From: JAICMB01 sp035295125
GTDB lineage: Bacteria; Acidobacteriota; Terriglobia; Bryobacterales; Bryobacteraceae
Assembly: GCA_035295125.1 (NCBI GenBank)
Contig: DATGJP010000112.1
Span: 124,001 to 188,000 of the forward strand
Reading direction: 5' to 3'
DNA: 64,000 bases
Under the pieces are notes generated by a model. It had not been told where the DNA came from. It worked only from the letters and a program-made list of their open reading frames with translations, and ran no database searches. Position 1 is the first letter of the stretch. Each line of letters starts with the position of its first letter. Shown here piece by piece: positions 17,312-26,368 of the stretch. Both the position numbers and the translations under genes were made by a program.

Positions 17312-19930
17312 TTACTCCGCCCGCAACGCAACAACCGGGTCAACTCGCGCCGCGCGTCGAGCCGGAATATACCCTGCCACAAGCGCCGAGACCGCCAGGG
17401 TGCCGGTCAGAATCACAAACGTCATCGGCTCGATGGCAACAATGTTGTAGAGCGCGTGCGACATGACGCGTGTCAGCAGCAAAGCCAGCGCCAGCCCCAC
17501 GGCGAGTCCGATCGAGCTCATCCCCACGCTTTGTTTAAGCACCATGGCCAGCACATTGCCCCGGCTGGCGCCAAGCGCAACCCGGACGCCGATCTCGCGC
17601 GTTCGTTGGGCGACGAAGAAAGCGCCGACGGCATAACAACCCATGACGGCCAACAGCAGTGATATGCCTGCATAAGTGCTCATCATTCCGGCTGCAGCCC
17701 GTACTCCGGAGGTTTCCTCAGCGAGAACCCGCTCCATCGATTTCACGTTGTAGACCGGTTGATTCGAATCCACCTCGCGGACGGTAGCTCGCGCACTTCC
17801 CGCCGCCTCCATCGGATCGTGGGTGGTTCGCAGATAGAGCCGCATCCCCGGCCGCGGCCATTGCAGGTACGACACGTAACCCGTAGCAATCGGCGAGTTG
17901 TTGAACCAGTCCTTCCTGTCGCCGCAGACTCCCACCACAGTGAACCATCGTGATTCGGCCCCTCCGAAGCGGATTTTCGCGCCAATCGGCGAGGAGTCCG
18001 GCCAATAATGCCGCGCCAGGGATGCGCTGAGCACGATGACCCGTTGCGACTCGGTGACATCTTGTTCTCCAATCGATCGTCCTTCCACAAGGGGAACGCG
18101 GAGTGCCTCGAAATAGCGCGGGGTTACAGCCTGTAAATCGGGCCGTGGCTCACCCGGGCGTGCGTCGGCGCGGCCTTCCACGACGAATTTGGTCGCCGTT
18201 CCGATTTCGCCGGATGCGGCGGCCGTTTCCACGCCTGGAACGCTGTCGAACCTCGACACCACCCGGCGGTAGAATCCTGTGACCTGCGAGTCGTCGCGAT
18301 ACTTCGTTGGCGAAAGCGTCACGCTCATGGTAAGGAGGTGGCTCGGATCGTAGCCCAGATTGAGAGCTAGTATGCGCTGGAACGTCCTTACCATGACGCC
18401 AGCTCCAACGAGTAGCACGAGCGCGAGCGCCATTTCGATGATGACGAGCACGCTGCGCGCCCGGCTGCGGCTGCGAACGGCCGAGCCGCCTCTTCCGCCT
18501 TCCTTGAGCGATTCGTTCAAATCCGCGCTACGCCGTTCCCGCAGCAGTTGATAGATGGAAGGAACGCAGCACCCAACCCCCGCGATCAATGACAACGCCA
18601 GCCCGAACATGACTACTTCGGGTGTGACTCGCATGGTTCTCAAGCCGGCGATCCACTCGTAGACCACCGCGGGAATCTGCGTTCTCTTTTGGTACGCCAA
18701 GCCAGCATCGCCGAGAAATATGCCGAGAACGCCCCCAAGCAGCGCAATAGTGAGGCTTTCAGTGAGCAATTGGCGCGCGATGCGATACCGTCCGGCTCCC
18801 AGCGCCGCGCGGATTCCAATTTCCCTCCGGCGCGCCGTCGACCGTGCCAGTTGGAGGTTAGCCATGTTCGCACAGGCGAGCAGCAGGACAAAGAGGGCGG
18901 CTGCCAGCATGGTCAGTTCGAAGCGGTTCGTTACTTCATCAGTGATTTCGCGCAGCGGGGTGACCAGCACCTTGCGGCCTTCGTTGGTTTGTGGATAGCG
19001 CTTTTCGAGTGCCGACGCGGTAGACGCCATTTCATCGCGCGCCTGCGACGGCGAAACTCCGGGCCTCAGCCGGCCGATGGCGGCCAGTTCCCCGTTCAAT
19101 CTTCGTTGTTGGAGCTCGTTAGTGAGCGCAAGTGGCGCCCACAGTTTCGTCGCCAACGGGAAATCGAACTCATCCGGCATGACGCCGATTACGGTATAGG
19201 CGCGGCCGGCCAGTGAGATGGTTTTGCCGATGGCCTGCGGCGTGGATGCCATGCGATCCTGCCAAAACGCATGACTCAACACCACCACGCCGTCAGATCC
19301 GGGTTGGCATTCCGAATCACTGAAGGTTCTTCCAAGCTCCGGCTGCATTCCGAAGGTCCGGAAGAATTCTCCGGTCGCCTGTGTCGCCTGCACCCGTTCC
19401 GGATCATCGACTCCGGTCAGCGTTACGTCCCAGGGGCGATATGCGGACAACTGTTCGAACGAGGTGGCGTGGCGTTTCAGGTCGACATAGTCGGCCGGGG
19501 TCACCAGGTTGCGTTGAGCGCGGGCCTTGGCGTTGGTTTCCCACACCGTCATGATGCGAGCGAGACGGGGAAAGGGGAAAGGATGCAGCACAACGGCGCT
19601 AACAGAGATGAAACAGGAAATATTGACGCCAATTCCGACCGCGAGCGACAGGATAGCAGCCAGAGCAAAGCCTGGGCTTAGGCGCAGCGAGCGAAGAGTG
19701 TAGCGAATATCGCTGCTCAACTCATCGATGAGGCGGAATCCGGCGGCTTCCCTGCAGCTTTCTTTGTAGCCCTCGACGGCGCCGAATTCGATCCGTGCAC
19801 GGCGCTCGGCTTCCGTCCGTGTCAAGCCGCGGCGCTCGAGGTCGTCAGCCCGGCTTGCGACGTGAAAGCGCAGTTCCTCGGCCATTTCGCTCTCCATGCG
19901 AGCCCGTTCGAACAATTTCGGCAGCTTCAT
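17312..19930 (-). CDS. ADOP-type permease with N-terminal cytosolic helical domain
   Basis: An 872-residue permease. Residues 1 to about 75 carry the soluble helical region typical of ADOP proteins (MAEELRFHVASRADDLERRG, then TRTEAERRARIEFGAVE). Next comes the first membrane segment (PGFALAAILSLAVGIGVNIS), then a MacB-like periplasmic domain, an FtsX core, a second periplasmic domain and a final FtsX core ending IPARRAARVDPVVALRAE. I choose the ATG at 19930 because GAGGAG lies 7 nt upstream, inside the end of the PadR gene. The ADOP-PadR pairing is characteristic of the phylum, and the PadR protein very likely controls this gene. Transported substrate is unknown. Confidence 0.92.
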   Translation of the reverse strand: MKLPKLFERARMESEMAEELRFHVASRADDLERRGLTRTEAERRARIEFGAVEGYKESCREAAGFRLIDELSSDIRYTLRSLRLSPGFALAAILSLAVGIGVNISCFISVSAVVLHPFPFPRLARIMTVWETNAKARAQRNLVTPADYVDLKRHATSFEQLSAYRPWDVTLTGVDDPERVQATQATGEFFRTFGMQPELGRTFSDSECQPGSDGVVVLSHAFWQDRMASTPQAIGKTISLAGRAYTVIGVMPDEFDFPLATKLWAPLALTNELQQRRLNGELAAIGRLRPGVSPSQARDEMASTASALEKRYPQTNEGRKVLVTPLREITDEVTNRFELTMLAAALFVLLLACANMANLQLARSTARRREIGIRAALGAGRYRIARQLLTESLTIALLGGVLGIFLGDAGLAYQKRTQIPAVVYEWIAGLRTMRVTPEVVMFGLALSLIAGVGCCVPSIYQLLRERRSADLNESLKEGGRGGSAVRSRSRARSVLVIIEMALALVLLVGAGVMVRTFQRILALNLGYDPSHLLTMSVTLSPTKYRDDSQVTGFYRRVVSRFDSVPGVETAAASGEIGTATKFVVEGRADARPGEPRPDLQAVTPRYFEALRVPLVEGRSIGEQDVTESQRVIVLSASLARHYWPDSSPIGAKIRFGGAESRWFTVVGVCGDRKDWFNNSPIATGYVSYLQWPRPGMRLYLRTTHDPMEAAGSARATVREVDSNQPVYNVKSMERVLAEETSGVRAAAGMMSTYAGISLLLAVMGCYAVGAFFVAQRTREIGVRVALGASRGNVLAMVLKQSVGMSSIGLAVGLALALLLTRVMSHALYNIVAIEPMTFVILTGTLAVSALVAGYIPARRAARVDPVVALRAE

Positions 19931-19931
19931 T

Positions 19932-20273
19932 TCAGGCCTCCTCAAGGCGAGCCCCTAACGCGGCCGCCATGGCTGAAACGCTGCGGTTCCAGCTTTGTGT
20001 TTCGTGCTCCAGCCGTTTCAGGCCGGCGGGAGTCAGGCTGTAGAACTTAGCGCGGCGATTGTTTTCCGAGGTGCCCCATTCGGTGGCGAGCAGGTCCTGT
20101 CGTTCAAGACGATAGAGGGCGGGATAAAGCGCACCCTGTTCAATCGAGAACGCCAGTCCTGAGATCTGTTCGATCCGCAGTAGGATCCCATAGCCGTGTT
20201 GGGGTCCCAGGGAGACGGCTTTTAGAATCAGCAGATCGAGGGTTCCAGGCAACAATTGGGCTTGATCGGGCAT
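19932..20273 (-). CDS. PadR-family transcriptional regulator
   Basis: A compact 113-residue winged-helix regulator. The family core is visible as LLPGTLDLLILKAV, GYGILLRI, QGALYPALYRLERQDLL and NRRAKFYSLTPAGLKRL. PadR proteins bind DNA as dimers and usually repress their own operon until a ligand or stress releases them. It ends one base before the ADOP permease ATG and supplies that gene's ribosome site. The region just upstream contains a dense set of TCTCCTA/TAGGAGA half-sites that could be its operator. Confidence 0.93.
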   Translation of the reverse strand: MPDQAQLLPGTLDLLILKAVSLGPQHGYGILLRIEQISGLAFSIEQGALYPALYRLERQDLLATEWGTSENNRRAKFYSLTPAGLKRLEHETQSWNRSVSAMAAALGARLEEA

Positions 20274-20280
20274 GAACCGC

Positions 20281-20338
20281 TTCTCCTAACTCCTATAGGA
20301 GAAGTATGACGCATCTCTCCTAAGCCGTCAAGGAGAGA
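20281..20338 (-). promoter_or_regulatory. inverted-repeat operator array upstream of padR
   Basis: Five related half-sites lie within 58 bp: TTCTCCTA (20281-20288), CTCCTA with TAGGAGA (20290-20302, a perfect CTCCTATAGGAG palindrome), TCTCTCCTAA (20314-20323) and AGGAGAGA (20331-20338). They combine into at least two larger inverted repeats, for example TCTCTCCT...AGGAGAGA. The array sits 8 bp upstream of the padR start, where an autoregulatory site is expected. Binding by this PadR protein is inferred from position and symmetry only. Confidence 0.65.
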
Positions 20339-20353
20339 AGCGACTCATCGCTC

Positions 20354-21790
20354 TTAAACCGCTGCCGCGCGAACCAAATTCCCCAACTGCTGGACCGCGT
20401 TCCGCATCATCGATGATTGGGCGGCGAGTTCTTCACTTGCGGCGGCACTCTCCTCGGCGGCGGCTGCGGTTTGCTGCGTAATTTGCTGCATCTGGACGAT
20501 TGCTTCGGTGACATGCTCGATTCCCTTAGCCTGTTCCTGGCTACCGGCATGAACGTCGTTGACCAGCATTTTCACACCATGGGTCCGTTCGGTGATGCTT
20601 GCTATGGCGCTCGCCACCTCGGAGAGCCTGACAGTTCCCAACTTGGAGGTGGAGACCGAGTCCTCAATCAGGACAGCGGTTTCCTTCGCGGCCGCGGTAC
20701 AGCGCTGTGCCAGATTGCGCACCTCGTCAGCCACCACCGCAAACCCCAAACCCGCTTCGCCCGCGCGTGCCGCTTCCACTGCGGCGTTGAGCGCCAGAAT
20801 ATTCGTCTGAAATGCAATCTCATCGATGACTTTGATGATCTTGATAATCTTGTCTCCCGATGAATCGATCGCCTTCATACATTGGGTCATCTCCTCGAGT
20901 TTGCGGTTAGTGGCTGCCACCATACCTTCGGTCTCCGCCATCTCTTTGACAGTACTCCGGCTCGTATCGGCGTTCTTTCGCGAAATGGAGTTAATTTGCT
21001 CGCTGGCGGCAGAAGTCGATTCCAGCGATGACGCCTGTTCCGAAGCACCTTGCGCCAAAGACTGACTCGCCGTGGAAATCTGTGCAGCTGCCGCGGCGAC
21101 CTGGTCGGCTCCTCCCACGAGTTCCCTCACGGTGTATTGGATGGGACCCGCAATCGATCGCGCCATCAGGAATGCAGCGAGCAACGCCAGTACGCACACC
21201 AGTACGCCCATGCCGACATTAACCAGCAGCAGCGTCCTTAACTGAGCCTCCACATCGTCGATATAGATCCCCGAGCCCACAATCCATCCCCACGGCAAAT
21301 ACATTTTCACGAACGATATTTTAAGTACCGAATCCTTAGTGCCCGGCTTTGGCCAGACGTACTTCACCAGGCCCTCCCCCTGTCGCCGGCAGACTTCAGC
21401 CATCCTGATGAATGGCCTAAAACCATTGATGTCCGTGTAATTCGAAAGATCTTTTCCGTCCAACTCCGGGTTCGTTGGATGCATGATCATCCGCGGCTGA
21501 TCATCGTTGATCCAGAAATAGTCGTTTTGGCCGTAGCGCAAATGCCGCAGCGCTTCTTTCGCGCCCTTCTGCGCCTGTTCTCTAGACATCGCGCCACTCT
21601 GCGCCTGTGACCCGTAGAAGTCCACCAAAGTCCATGCGGCTTGAACCAGATGTTTCGTTTTAACTTCTTGGGCATCGTAGACCCAGTTAGCGACCTTGAA
21701 GAACACACCGATGAAAAGGCCCGAGAAACACAGGATGGGCAATAGCCCCACCAGGACGATCCTGGTAGACAGCTTCACTCTTGCAAACAT
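20354..21790 (-). CDS. methyl-accepting chemotaxis protein with single Cache sensor
   Basis: A 478-residue chemoreceptor. Transmembrane segment 1 is near residues 12-32 (IVLVGLLPILCFSGLFIGVFF) and segment 2 near 190-213 (LLLVNVGMGVLVCVLALLAAFL). Between them lies an sCache-2-like sensor (YGQNDYFWINDDQPRMIMHP, then WGWIVGSGIYIDDV). The cytoplasmic part is Ala/Ser/Gln-rich coiled coil with the signalling tip EIAFQTNILALNAAVEAARA. It should bind a small ligand, often an organic acid in this Cache class, and signal to CheA/CheW. No che genes are nearby. A porin gene lies 33 bp upstream on the same strand, so they may share a transcript. Confidence 0.93.
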   Translation of the reverse strand: MFARVKLSTRIVLVGLLPILCFSGLFIGVFFKVANWVYDAQEVKTKHLVQAAWTLVDFYGSQAQSGAMSREQAQKGAKEALRHLRYGQNDYFWINDDQPRMIMHPTNPELDGKDLSNYTDINGFRPFIRMAEVCRRQGEGLVKYVWPKPGTKDSVLKISFVKMYLPWGWIVGSGIYIDDVEAQLRTLLLVNVGMGVLVCVLALLAAFLMARSIAGPIQYTVRELVGGADQVAAAAAQISTASQSLAQGASEQASSLESTSAASEQINSISRKNADTSRSTVKEMAETEGMVAATNRKLEEMTQCMKAIDSSGDKIIKIIKVIDEIAFQTNILALNAAVEAARAGEAGLGFAVVADEVRNLAQRCTAAAKETAVLIEDSVSTSKLGTVRLSEVASAIASITERTHGVKMLVNDVHAGSQEQAKGIEHVTEAIVQMQQITQQTAAAAEESAAASEELAAQSSMMRNAVQQLGNLVRAAAV

Positions 21791-21823
21791 GTCAAAGCCT
21801 CCGATGACCTGATCCCACGATGC

Positions 21824-22906
21824 CTACCAGCACATCAGCTGTAACTGCATCGTCACTTCGTTGGAAGCCTTAAGCGCGGTCGTGTTCTGTGGGAGAGCGC
21901 GCAAGTACTGGAGCGTCCACTTCAGGTTCTGGCCGTGGATGTAATAATTCGCCCCAATGCCGAAGCGGTCGATGTCCTTTGAGGCATTTGCGGAAGCGAC
22001 GAAATTCTGCGCTTCATATTTCAGAAAGGGCTGAATCTTTGCCTGATGAACATAGTAGGCGGCTTCCACAAGGTAATCGTTTTGATCGCCAATGGAGGGG
22101 AATCTGAGGCGGCCATCATAATGGATGAACTGAAATTGCGCCGCGATCTCATCGCCGTTGTTCACTGGCCGGAGTCCCACTGCGTTGGCAGAGAACCCGC
22201 GATATGAACTCTGCTTGTCGAATCCGGCGTCCACGGCCAATATCTTTTGCTTGCCCAGCGCCGTTCCGGTGAACAGGTATCCTTTCTCAGGAGCGAAAAA
22301 GTCGTATTGCAGGTAGCCCGCGGTTCGCGGCGAGTTGTGGCCATTGGCATCCCGCGCGCCGCTGAATTCCCCAATCCGATACAACAGATGATCCTTAAGA
22401 AAGAATCCCTTGGCTTCAAAACCCACATCCCGCAAAGCTGAGGACTGTGTAACGGTGTTGGTCACCGTAGAAATCGGGCTGATGTCCAGAGTCATATAAC
22501 TCAGCGTCGATTGCAGTCCGTTGCGACTGAACGGCACAATCATCAGTCCGCCTACGACTTGAAATTGCTGGGTGGGCCTCCACTCGAGAAGAGCATCCTG
22601 GAGGATGAATCCGGACGACAGGTTTTTCGGCGTGATGCCAAGTTTCGGATCGTCGGTTTCGACGAAGAAGCTAACGTCATTACCGAGGTCGCCGCCGACA
22701 ATGATGCGCGCCCGGCGCAAATAGTAGTTCTGCTGATATCCCTGGGAGCTGCTGGACTCCTGGGTCCAGTCACCCCAGAGTTGTCCTTGGATACCGAATC
22801 TAAGACGGACGTCTTCGTTCTGGACGATAATCTGAGCGGATATGGGCGCCATCGACAAGGCGCCGAAAGTGCATAGCAGCGTTGCATGGAAGCGAACGCG
22901 AAACAC
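21824..22906 (-). CDS. outer-membrane porin, beta-barrel
   Basis: A 360-residue protein with a signal peptide ending near PISAQ (residue 25). Alternating amphipathic beta strands are rich in aromatic residues (LRFGIQGQLWGDW, NYYLRRARIIVGG, VSFFVETDDP). The last residue is Trp, a typical outer-membrane assembly signal. It resembles phosphate-selective-type porins (OprP/OprO-like) in the N-terminal strands, but substrate cannot be inferred. It stands directly upstream of the chemoreceptor gene, which may point to uptake and sensing of the same compound. Confidence 0.78.
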   Translation of the reverse strand: MFRVRFHATLLCTFGALSMAPISAQIIVQNEDVRLRFGIQGQLWGDWTQESSSSQGYQQNYYLRRARIIVGGDLGNDVSFFVETDDPKLGITPKNLSSGFILQDALLEWRPTQQFQVVGGLMIVPFSRNGLQSTLSYMTLDISPISTVTNTVTQSSALRDVGFEAKGFFLKDHLLYRIGEFSGARDANGHNSPRTAGYLQYDFFAPEKGYLFTGTALGKQKILAVDAGFDKQSSYRGFSANAVGLRPVNNGDEIAAQFQFIHYDGRLRFPSIGDQNDYLVEAAYYVHQAKIQPFLKYEAQNFVASANASKDIDRFGIGANYYIHGQNLKWTLQYLRALPQNTTALKASNEVTMQLQLMCW

Positions 22907-23082
22907 TTACGTCTGGTCTCCTCAACCTAAGGTGGTTGTGTCGTGCGTAAGGGGACAAGCACGACATGCGCACCGGGCGGCGGATGACCGGTGCTATGGC
23001 AAGCGCGGGGCCGCGATAGGAGTGGTTCGGCATCGATCGCCAGCGCTTACATAGAAACATCGTCTGGGCCGCTCCTGTTACT

Positions 23083-23136
23083 CGATCGCATTACTCCTCC
23101 GACCCGCACAGCGCCCTATGCGGAGGCGTGCGATCG
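23083..23136. other. imperfect long hairpin in a gene-free gap
   Basis: The 366-bp gap between the porin and the PQQ-like gene (22907-23272) holds no convincing reading frame. Inside it CGATCGCA (23083-23090) pairs with TGCGATCG (23129-23136), and CCTCCG (23096-23101) with CGGAGG (23121-23126), leaving a 19-nt loop. This could be part of a structured leader or small RNA, or a protein-binding palindrome. There is no family match I can name. Confidence 0.35.
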
Positions 23137-23272
23137 ACTAGACAAAACTAGTAATCCGATCCGAGCGTATTATCGGCAGTTCACTGGACTGCTATATAGG
23201 TGATCTCACTTATTGAAAGGTTCACGCGAATCAAGTAGAGCTGAGTGCCTATGTAGTATTCTATAGAAGCCT

Positions 23273-24736
23273 ATGCTCGCTCTCTTTGCCGTCGTTGTAT
23301 TGACAGCGCAGTACGATAACGCCCGCACCGGAGCCACGCTGACCGAGACCGCGCTGACTCCAGCCAACGTCAACAGCTCGAAGTTTGGCAAGCTCTTCTC
23401 GCTGCCCGTCGATGGCGACGTGTACGCGCAACCCCTATACCTGCCACACATCGAAATGCCCGGCAAAGGCACGCATAATGTCCTTTTCGTGGCGACGGAG
23501 CATGACAGTGTTTACGCATTCGACGCCGACGGGTCATCGTCCGAACCGTTGTGGCGCGTGAATTTCCTCACGGATGGCGCCACCACGGTTCGCGCGCAGG
23601 ATGTCCGCTGCCCTTTCATCTTGCCTGAAATCGGAATCACGCCGACCCCGGTGATCGATTATCCATCCGGCACCATTTACGTGCTGGCGCGGACAAAGGA
23701 AGACGGCCGGTACGTGCACCGCCTGCATGCGCTGGCGATTACGACCGGGGCTGAAAAGTTCGGCGGTCCGGTGGAGATCAAGACGCCCGGATTCAACGGA
23801 CTCCGCGAACTTCCCCGGGCAGCGCTGCTGTTGGCGAAGGGGCAAGTGTACCTCACCTGGGGCTCCTCTTGCGATGTCGGTCCCTATCACGGCTGGGTGA
23901 TGGCGTATGACGCTCACAAGCTGACGCAGACAGCCGTGTTGAATACCTCGCCCGATTCGGAAGAAAGCGGAATCTGGCAGAGCGATAACGGGCCCGCGGC
24001 CGACGATGACGGCAACGTTTACGTGGCCACAGGCAACGGGAAATTCACCCTGGCGTCGAACGGCCACGACTACGGCGACAGCCTGTTGAAGTTGGGCCTC
24101 GCCAGTAGCGGCCTGAAAGTGCTCGACTATTTCACGCCTCCCAACGAGCAACTTCTCAACAAGGAGGATGACGACCTGGGATCCGGGGGCCCGGTGGTTC
24201 TTCCAAGGGCAAAAGGCGACAAGCGGCAACTGGTCCTGGTGGGCGGCAAGGATGGCCGCCTTTATGCGCTCGATCGCGACCATCTCGGCAAATTGGGCGA
24301 CGCTAATCCGGTCTTTAAATTCCGGGGCGGCATCTACGCCGCGCCTGCTTATTGGAATGGCAGGGTCTATGTTCTGGCAAGCGGCGACTATCTCTCAGCT
24401 TTTGCAGTGACCAATGGCGCATTGTCTGATCATCCGGTGTCGATCGGAGGAGAGCGGTTCGGGAATCCGGGCGCGACTCCGGCAATCTCAGCCAATGGCG
24501 ACAAGGACGGGGTGGTGTGGTTGATCGACACAAAGGCCTGGAATGGCCGCGATCGCCCGGCTCTGCTTCATGCCTACGATGCTTCGGACGTGAGCCGCGA
24601 GATCTACAATACGGAGCAGAACAGCGCCCGCGATCATCTTGGCCTGTGCTTGCGCTTCACAATTCCGACTGTGGCCAACGGCAAGGTGTACGTGGAGACT
24701 AAGAAGCAGATTGAAGTGTACGGGCGGTTACGCTGA
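23273..24736 (+). CDS. exported PQQ-like beta-propeller protein
   Basis: A 487-residue protein built of pyrroloquinoline-quinone-like blade repeats. Repeated blade motifs include VLFVATEHDSVYAFDAD, NVYVATGNGKF, LVLVGGKDGRLYALDRD and GRVYVLASGDYLSAF. A short hydrophobic start (MLALFAVVVLTAQ) precedes QYDNARTGATLTETALTP, a common mature N-terminus of this group. No PQQ-ligand disulfide or quinoprotein dehydrogenase signature is evident, so it may be a structural or binding propeller rather than an enzyme. Its last 38 bp overlap the convergent panC gene. Confidence 0.83.
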   Translation: MLALFAVVVLTAQYDNARTGATLTETALTPANVNSSKFGKLFSLPVDGDVYAQPLYLPHIEMPGKGTHNVLFVATEHDSVYAFDADGSSSEPLWRVNFLTDGATTVRAQDVRCPFILPEIGITPTPVIDYPSGTIYVLARTKEDGRYVHRLHALAITTGAEKFGGPVEIKTPGFNGLRELPRAALLLAKGQVYLTWGSSCDVGPYHGWVMAYDAHKLTQTAVLNTSPDSEESGIWQSDNGPAADDDGNVYVATGNGKFTLASNGHDYGDSLLKLGLASSGLKVLDYFTPPNEQLLNKEDDDLGSGGPVVLPRAKGDKRQLVLVGGKDGRLYALDRDHLGKLGDANPVFKFRGGIYAAPAYWNGRVYVLASGDYLSAFAVTNGALSDHPVSIGGERFGNPGATPAISANGDKDGVVWLIDTKAWNGRDRPALLHAYDASDVSREIYNTEQNSARDHLGLCLRFTIPTVANGKVYVETKKQIEVYGRLR

Positions 24737-25535
24737 CGTTGTCGATCAGGCGAGTGGACCCAAGCCAGATCGCGGCGGCGATTCGCCGCACACCGGACAA
24801 CTCGACAACTTCCAGGTATTCCAACCGAATGGACGGCTGCTCGCGCAGGACCGCCAGGGCCGCTTCGCGAATCTCGTTTGCGCCGGCACCGTTTTGGGCG
24901 GCAGATTGCCCGGCTTGTAGCGCCCGATAGAGCACCGGCGCGACGCGGCGTTCGTCGGCCGTTAGCCGCTGATTTCGGGAACTCAGAGCCAGCCCATCGG
25001 ATTCGCGAACCGTCGGAACCGGCACGATTTCAACCGCGACGTTAAGGTCCTCCACCATTCGCTGAATCACCGCAAGCTGCTGGGCGTCCTTCTCGCCGAA
25101 ATAAGCCTTGTCCGGTGCGATGATGTTCAACAGCTTCGTTACGACAGTGGCCACGCCTCGGAAATGACCAGGCCGGAACTTGCCGCACAACTGGTCGGAG
25201 ACGCCGGTGACTTCGACGAACGTCGCTGCCGGCTGAGGATACATCTCCTCTACTCCCGGCACGAACACGGCATCCGTTCCGCGAACTTCGCAAAATTGCA
25301 AATCGGCGGCCAGGTTGACCTTGTAAGCCTCGTAATCGGCCTGGCGATCGAATTGAATCGGATTCACGAAAATGCTGACAACCACATGGTCCGATTCGCG
25401 CCGGGCGCGATCGATCAGCGCACCGTGGCCTGCGTGCAGCGCTCCCATGGTCGGAACAAGACCAATCGACTTCCCGCCGCGGCGCACCTCATCCAGATGC
25501 CGCCGGATCGCGGCGATCGTCGCGTGTTGGGTCAT
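24699..25535 (-). CDS. panC: pantothenate synthetase
   Basis: A 278-residue enzyme that joins pantoate and beta-alanine with ATP, the last step of pantothenate synthesis in the cytosol. The nucleotide-binding HIGH-type motif is PTMGALHAGHGALI. Further hallmarks are SIFVNPIQF, GKFRPGHFRGVATVV, AYFGEKDAQQLAVIQ and LALSSRNQ. I set the start at ATG 25535 (MTQHATIAAI); the longer open frame upstream is not conserved in type. The start overlaps the panB stop as ATGA, so the two are translationally coupled. It ends the overlapping minus-strand operon that begins with aconitase X. Confidence 0.96.
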   Translation of the reverse strand: MTQHATIAAIRRHLDEVRRGGKSIGLVPTMGALHAGHGALIDRARRESDHVVVSIFVNPIQFDRQADYEAYKVNLAADLQFCEVRGTDAVFVPGVEEMYPQPAATFVEVTGVSDQLCGKFRPGHFRGVATVVTKLLNIIAPDKAYFGEKDAQQLAVIQRMVEDLNVAVEIVPVPTVRESDGLALSSRNQRLTADERRVAPVLYRALQAGQSAAQNGAGANEIREAALAVLREQPSIRLEYLEVVELSGVRRIAAAIWLGSTRLIDNVSVTARTLQSAS

Positions 25536-26368
25536 CGGCGCTTGCCGCCGGCGGCAACACTCAGCGAGTGTTCCGGCGCGGGAAAACGGCCTTCCTGCAC
25601 GTCCGCCATGTACTCCTTCGCCGCGGCTACGAGTTCGGTTCCGAGCTTGGCGTAGCGTTTGACGAATCGCGGCGTGAACTCGCCGTACAAACCAAACGCG
25701 TCGTAGCTCACCAATACCTGGCCATCGCAATGCGGACCGGCTCCAATGCCAATGGTTGGAATCTTCAGCTCCGCGGTGATGCGCTCCGCGAGTTCATCCG
25801 GCACGCATTCGAGCACCACGGCAAATGCGCCCGCCTGCTCCACCGTCCTGGCATCGTTCAAGACGTGCTCTGCCTCGATTTCGGTTTTTCCGACGGTGCG
25901 GTAACCTACCGTTGCATGCACAGCTTGCGGCATCAGACCAACGTGGCCCATCACCGGAATGCCCGCCTGGACGACGCGTTCAATGGTGGGTGCGAGTTCC
26001 GCGCCGCCTTCCATCTTGACTGCCGCCGCGCCGCCGTCCTGAATCAATCGAGCCGCATTGCGCAGCGCTTCGGCGATGCTCACCTGGTAAGTGAGAAATG
26101 GCAGATCGGCCACCACCAGGGCGCGCTTTGCGCCATTACTCACCGCTCGCGAATGGTGAATGATGGCATCCAACGTGACGGGAATCGTGGTTTCGTATCC
26201 GAGAATCACCATCCCCAAGGAGTCGCCGACGAGCAGCACGTCAATTCCGGCAAGATCCAGAAGACGCGCCATCGTGGCGTCATAGGCGGTCAGCATCGCG
26301 ATCTTTTGACCGCGAGCCTTTCGTTTCATCAGGTCCGGGATGCGCACCCGGCTCATTGCTTGTGTCAT
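25532..26368 (-). CDS. panB: 3-methyl-2-oxobutanoate hydroxymethyltransferase
   Basis: A 278-residue TIM-barrel enzyme that adds a one-carbon unit from methylene-tetrahydrofolate to alpha-ketoisovalerate, giving ketopantoate. Visible signatures are KIAMLTAYDATMARLLD, LVGDSLGMVILGYETTIPV, AAVKMEGG, GHVGLMPQAVH and IGIGAGPHCDGQVLV. GAGAAG lies about 10 nt before the ATG at 26368; an ATG four codons on is also possible. The 5' end overlaps the DUF2520 gene by 89 bp, and the 3' end overlaps panC by 4 bp. Confidence 0.96.
   Translation of the reverse strand: MTQAMSRVRIPDLMKRKARGQKIAMLTAYDATMARLLDLAGIDVLLVGDSLGMVILGYETTIPVTLDAIIHHSRAVSNGAKRALVVADLPFLTYQVSIAEALRNAARLIQDGGAAAVKMEGGAELAPTIERVVQAGIPVMGHVGLMPQAVHATVGYRTVGKTEIEAEHVLNDARTVEQAGAFAVVLECVPDELAERITAELKIPTIGIGAGPHCDGQVLVSYDAFGLYGEFTPRFVKRYAKLGTELVAAAKEYMADVQEGRFPAPEHSLSVAAGGKRR

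Noticed and set aside
17755..17775. A GATTCGAATCC stretch resembling a tRNA T-loop
   Set aside because: It is inside the ADOP permease coding sequence, and no acceptor or anticodon stem could be found around it. No tRNA gene was found in the window.
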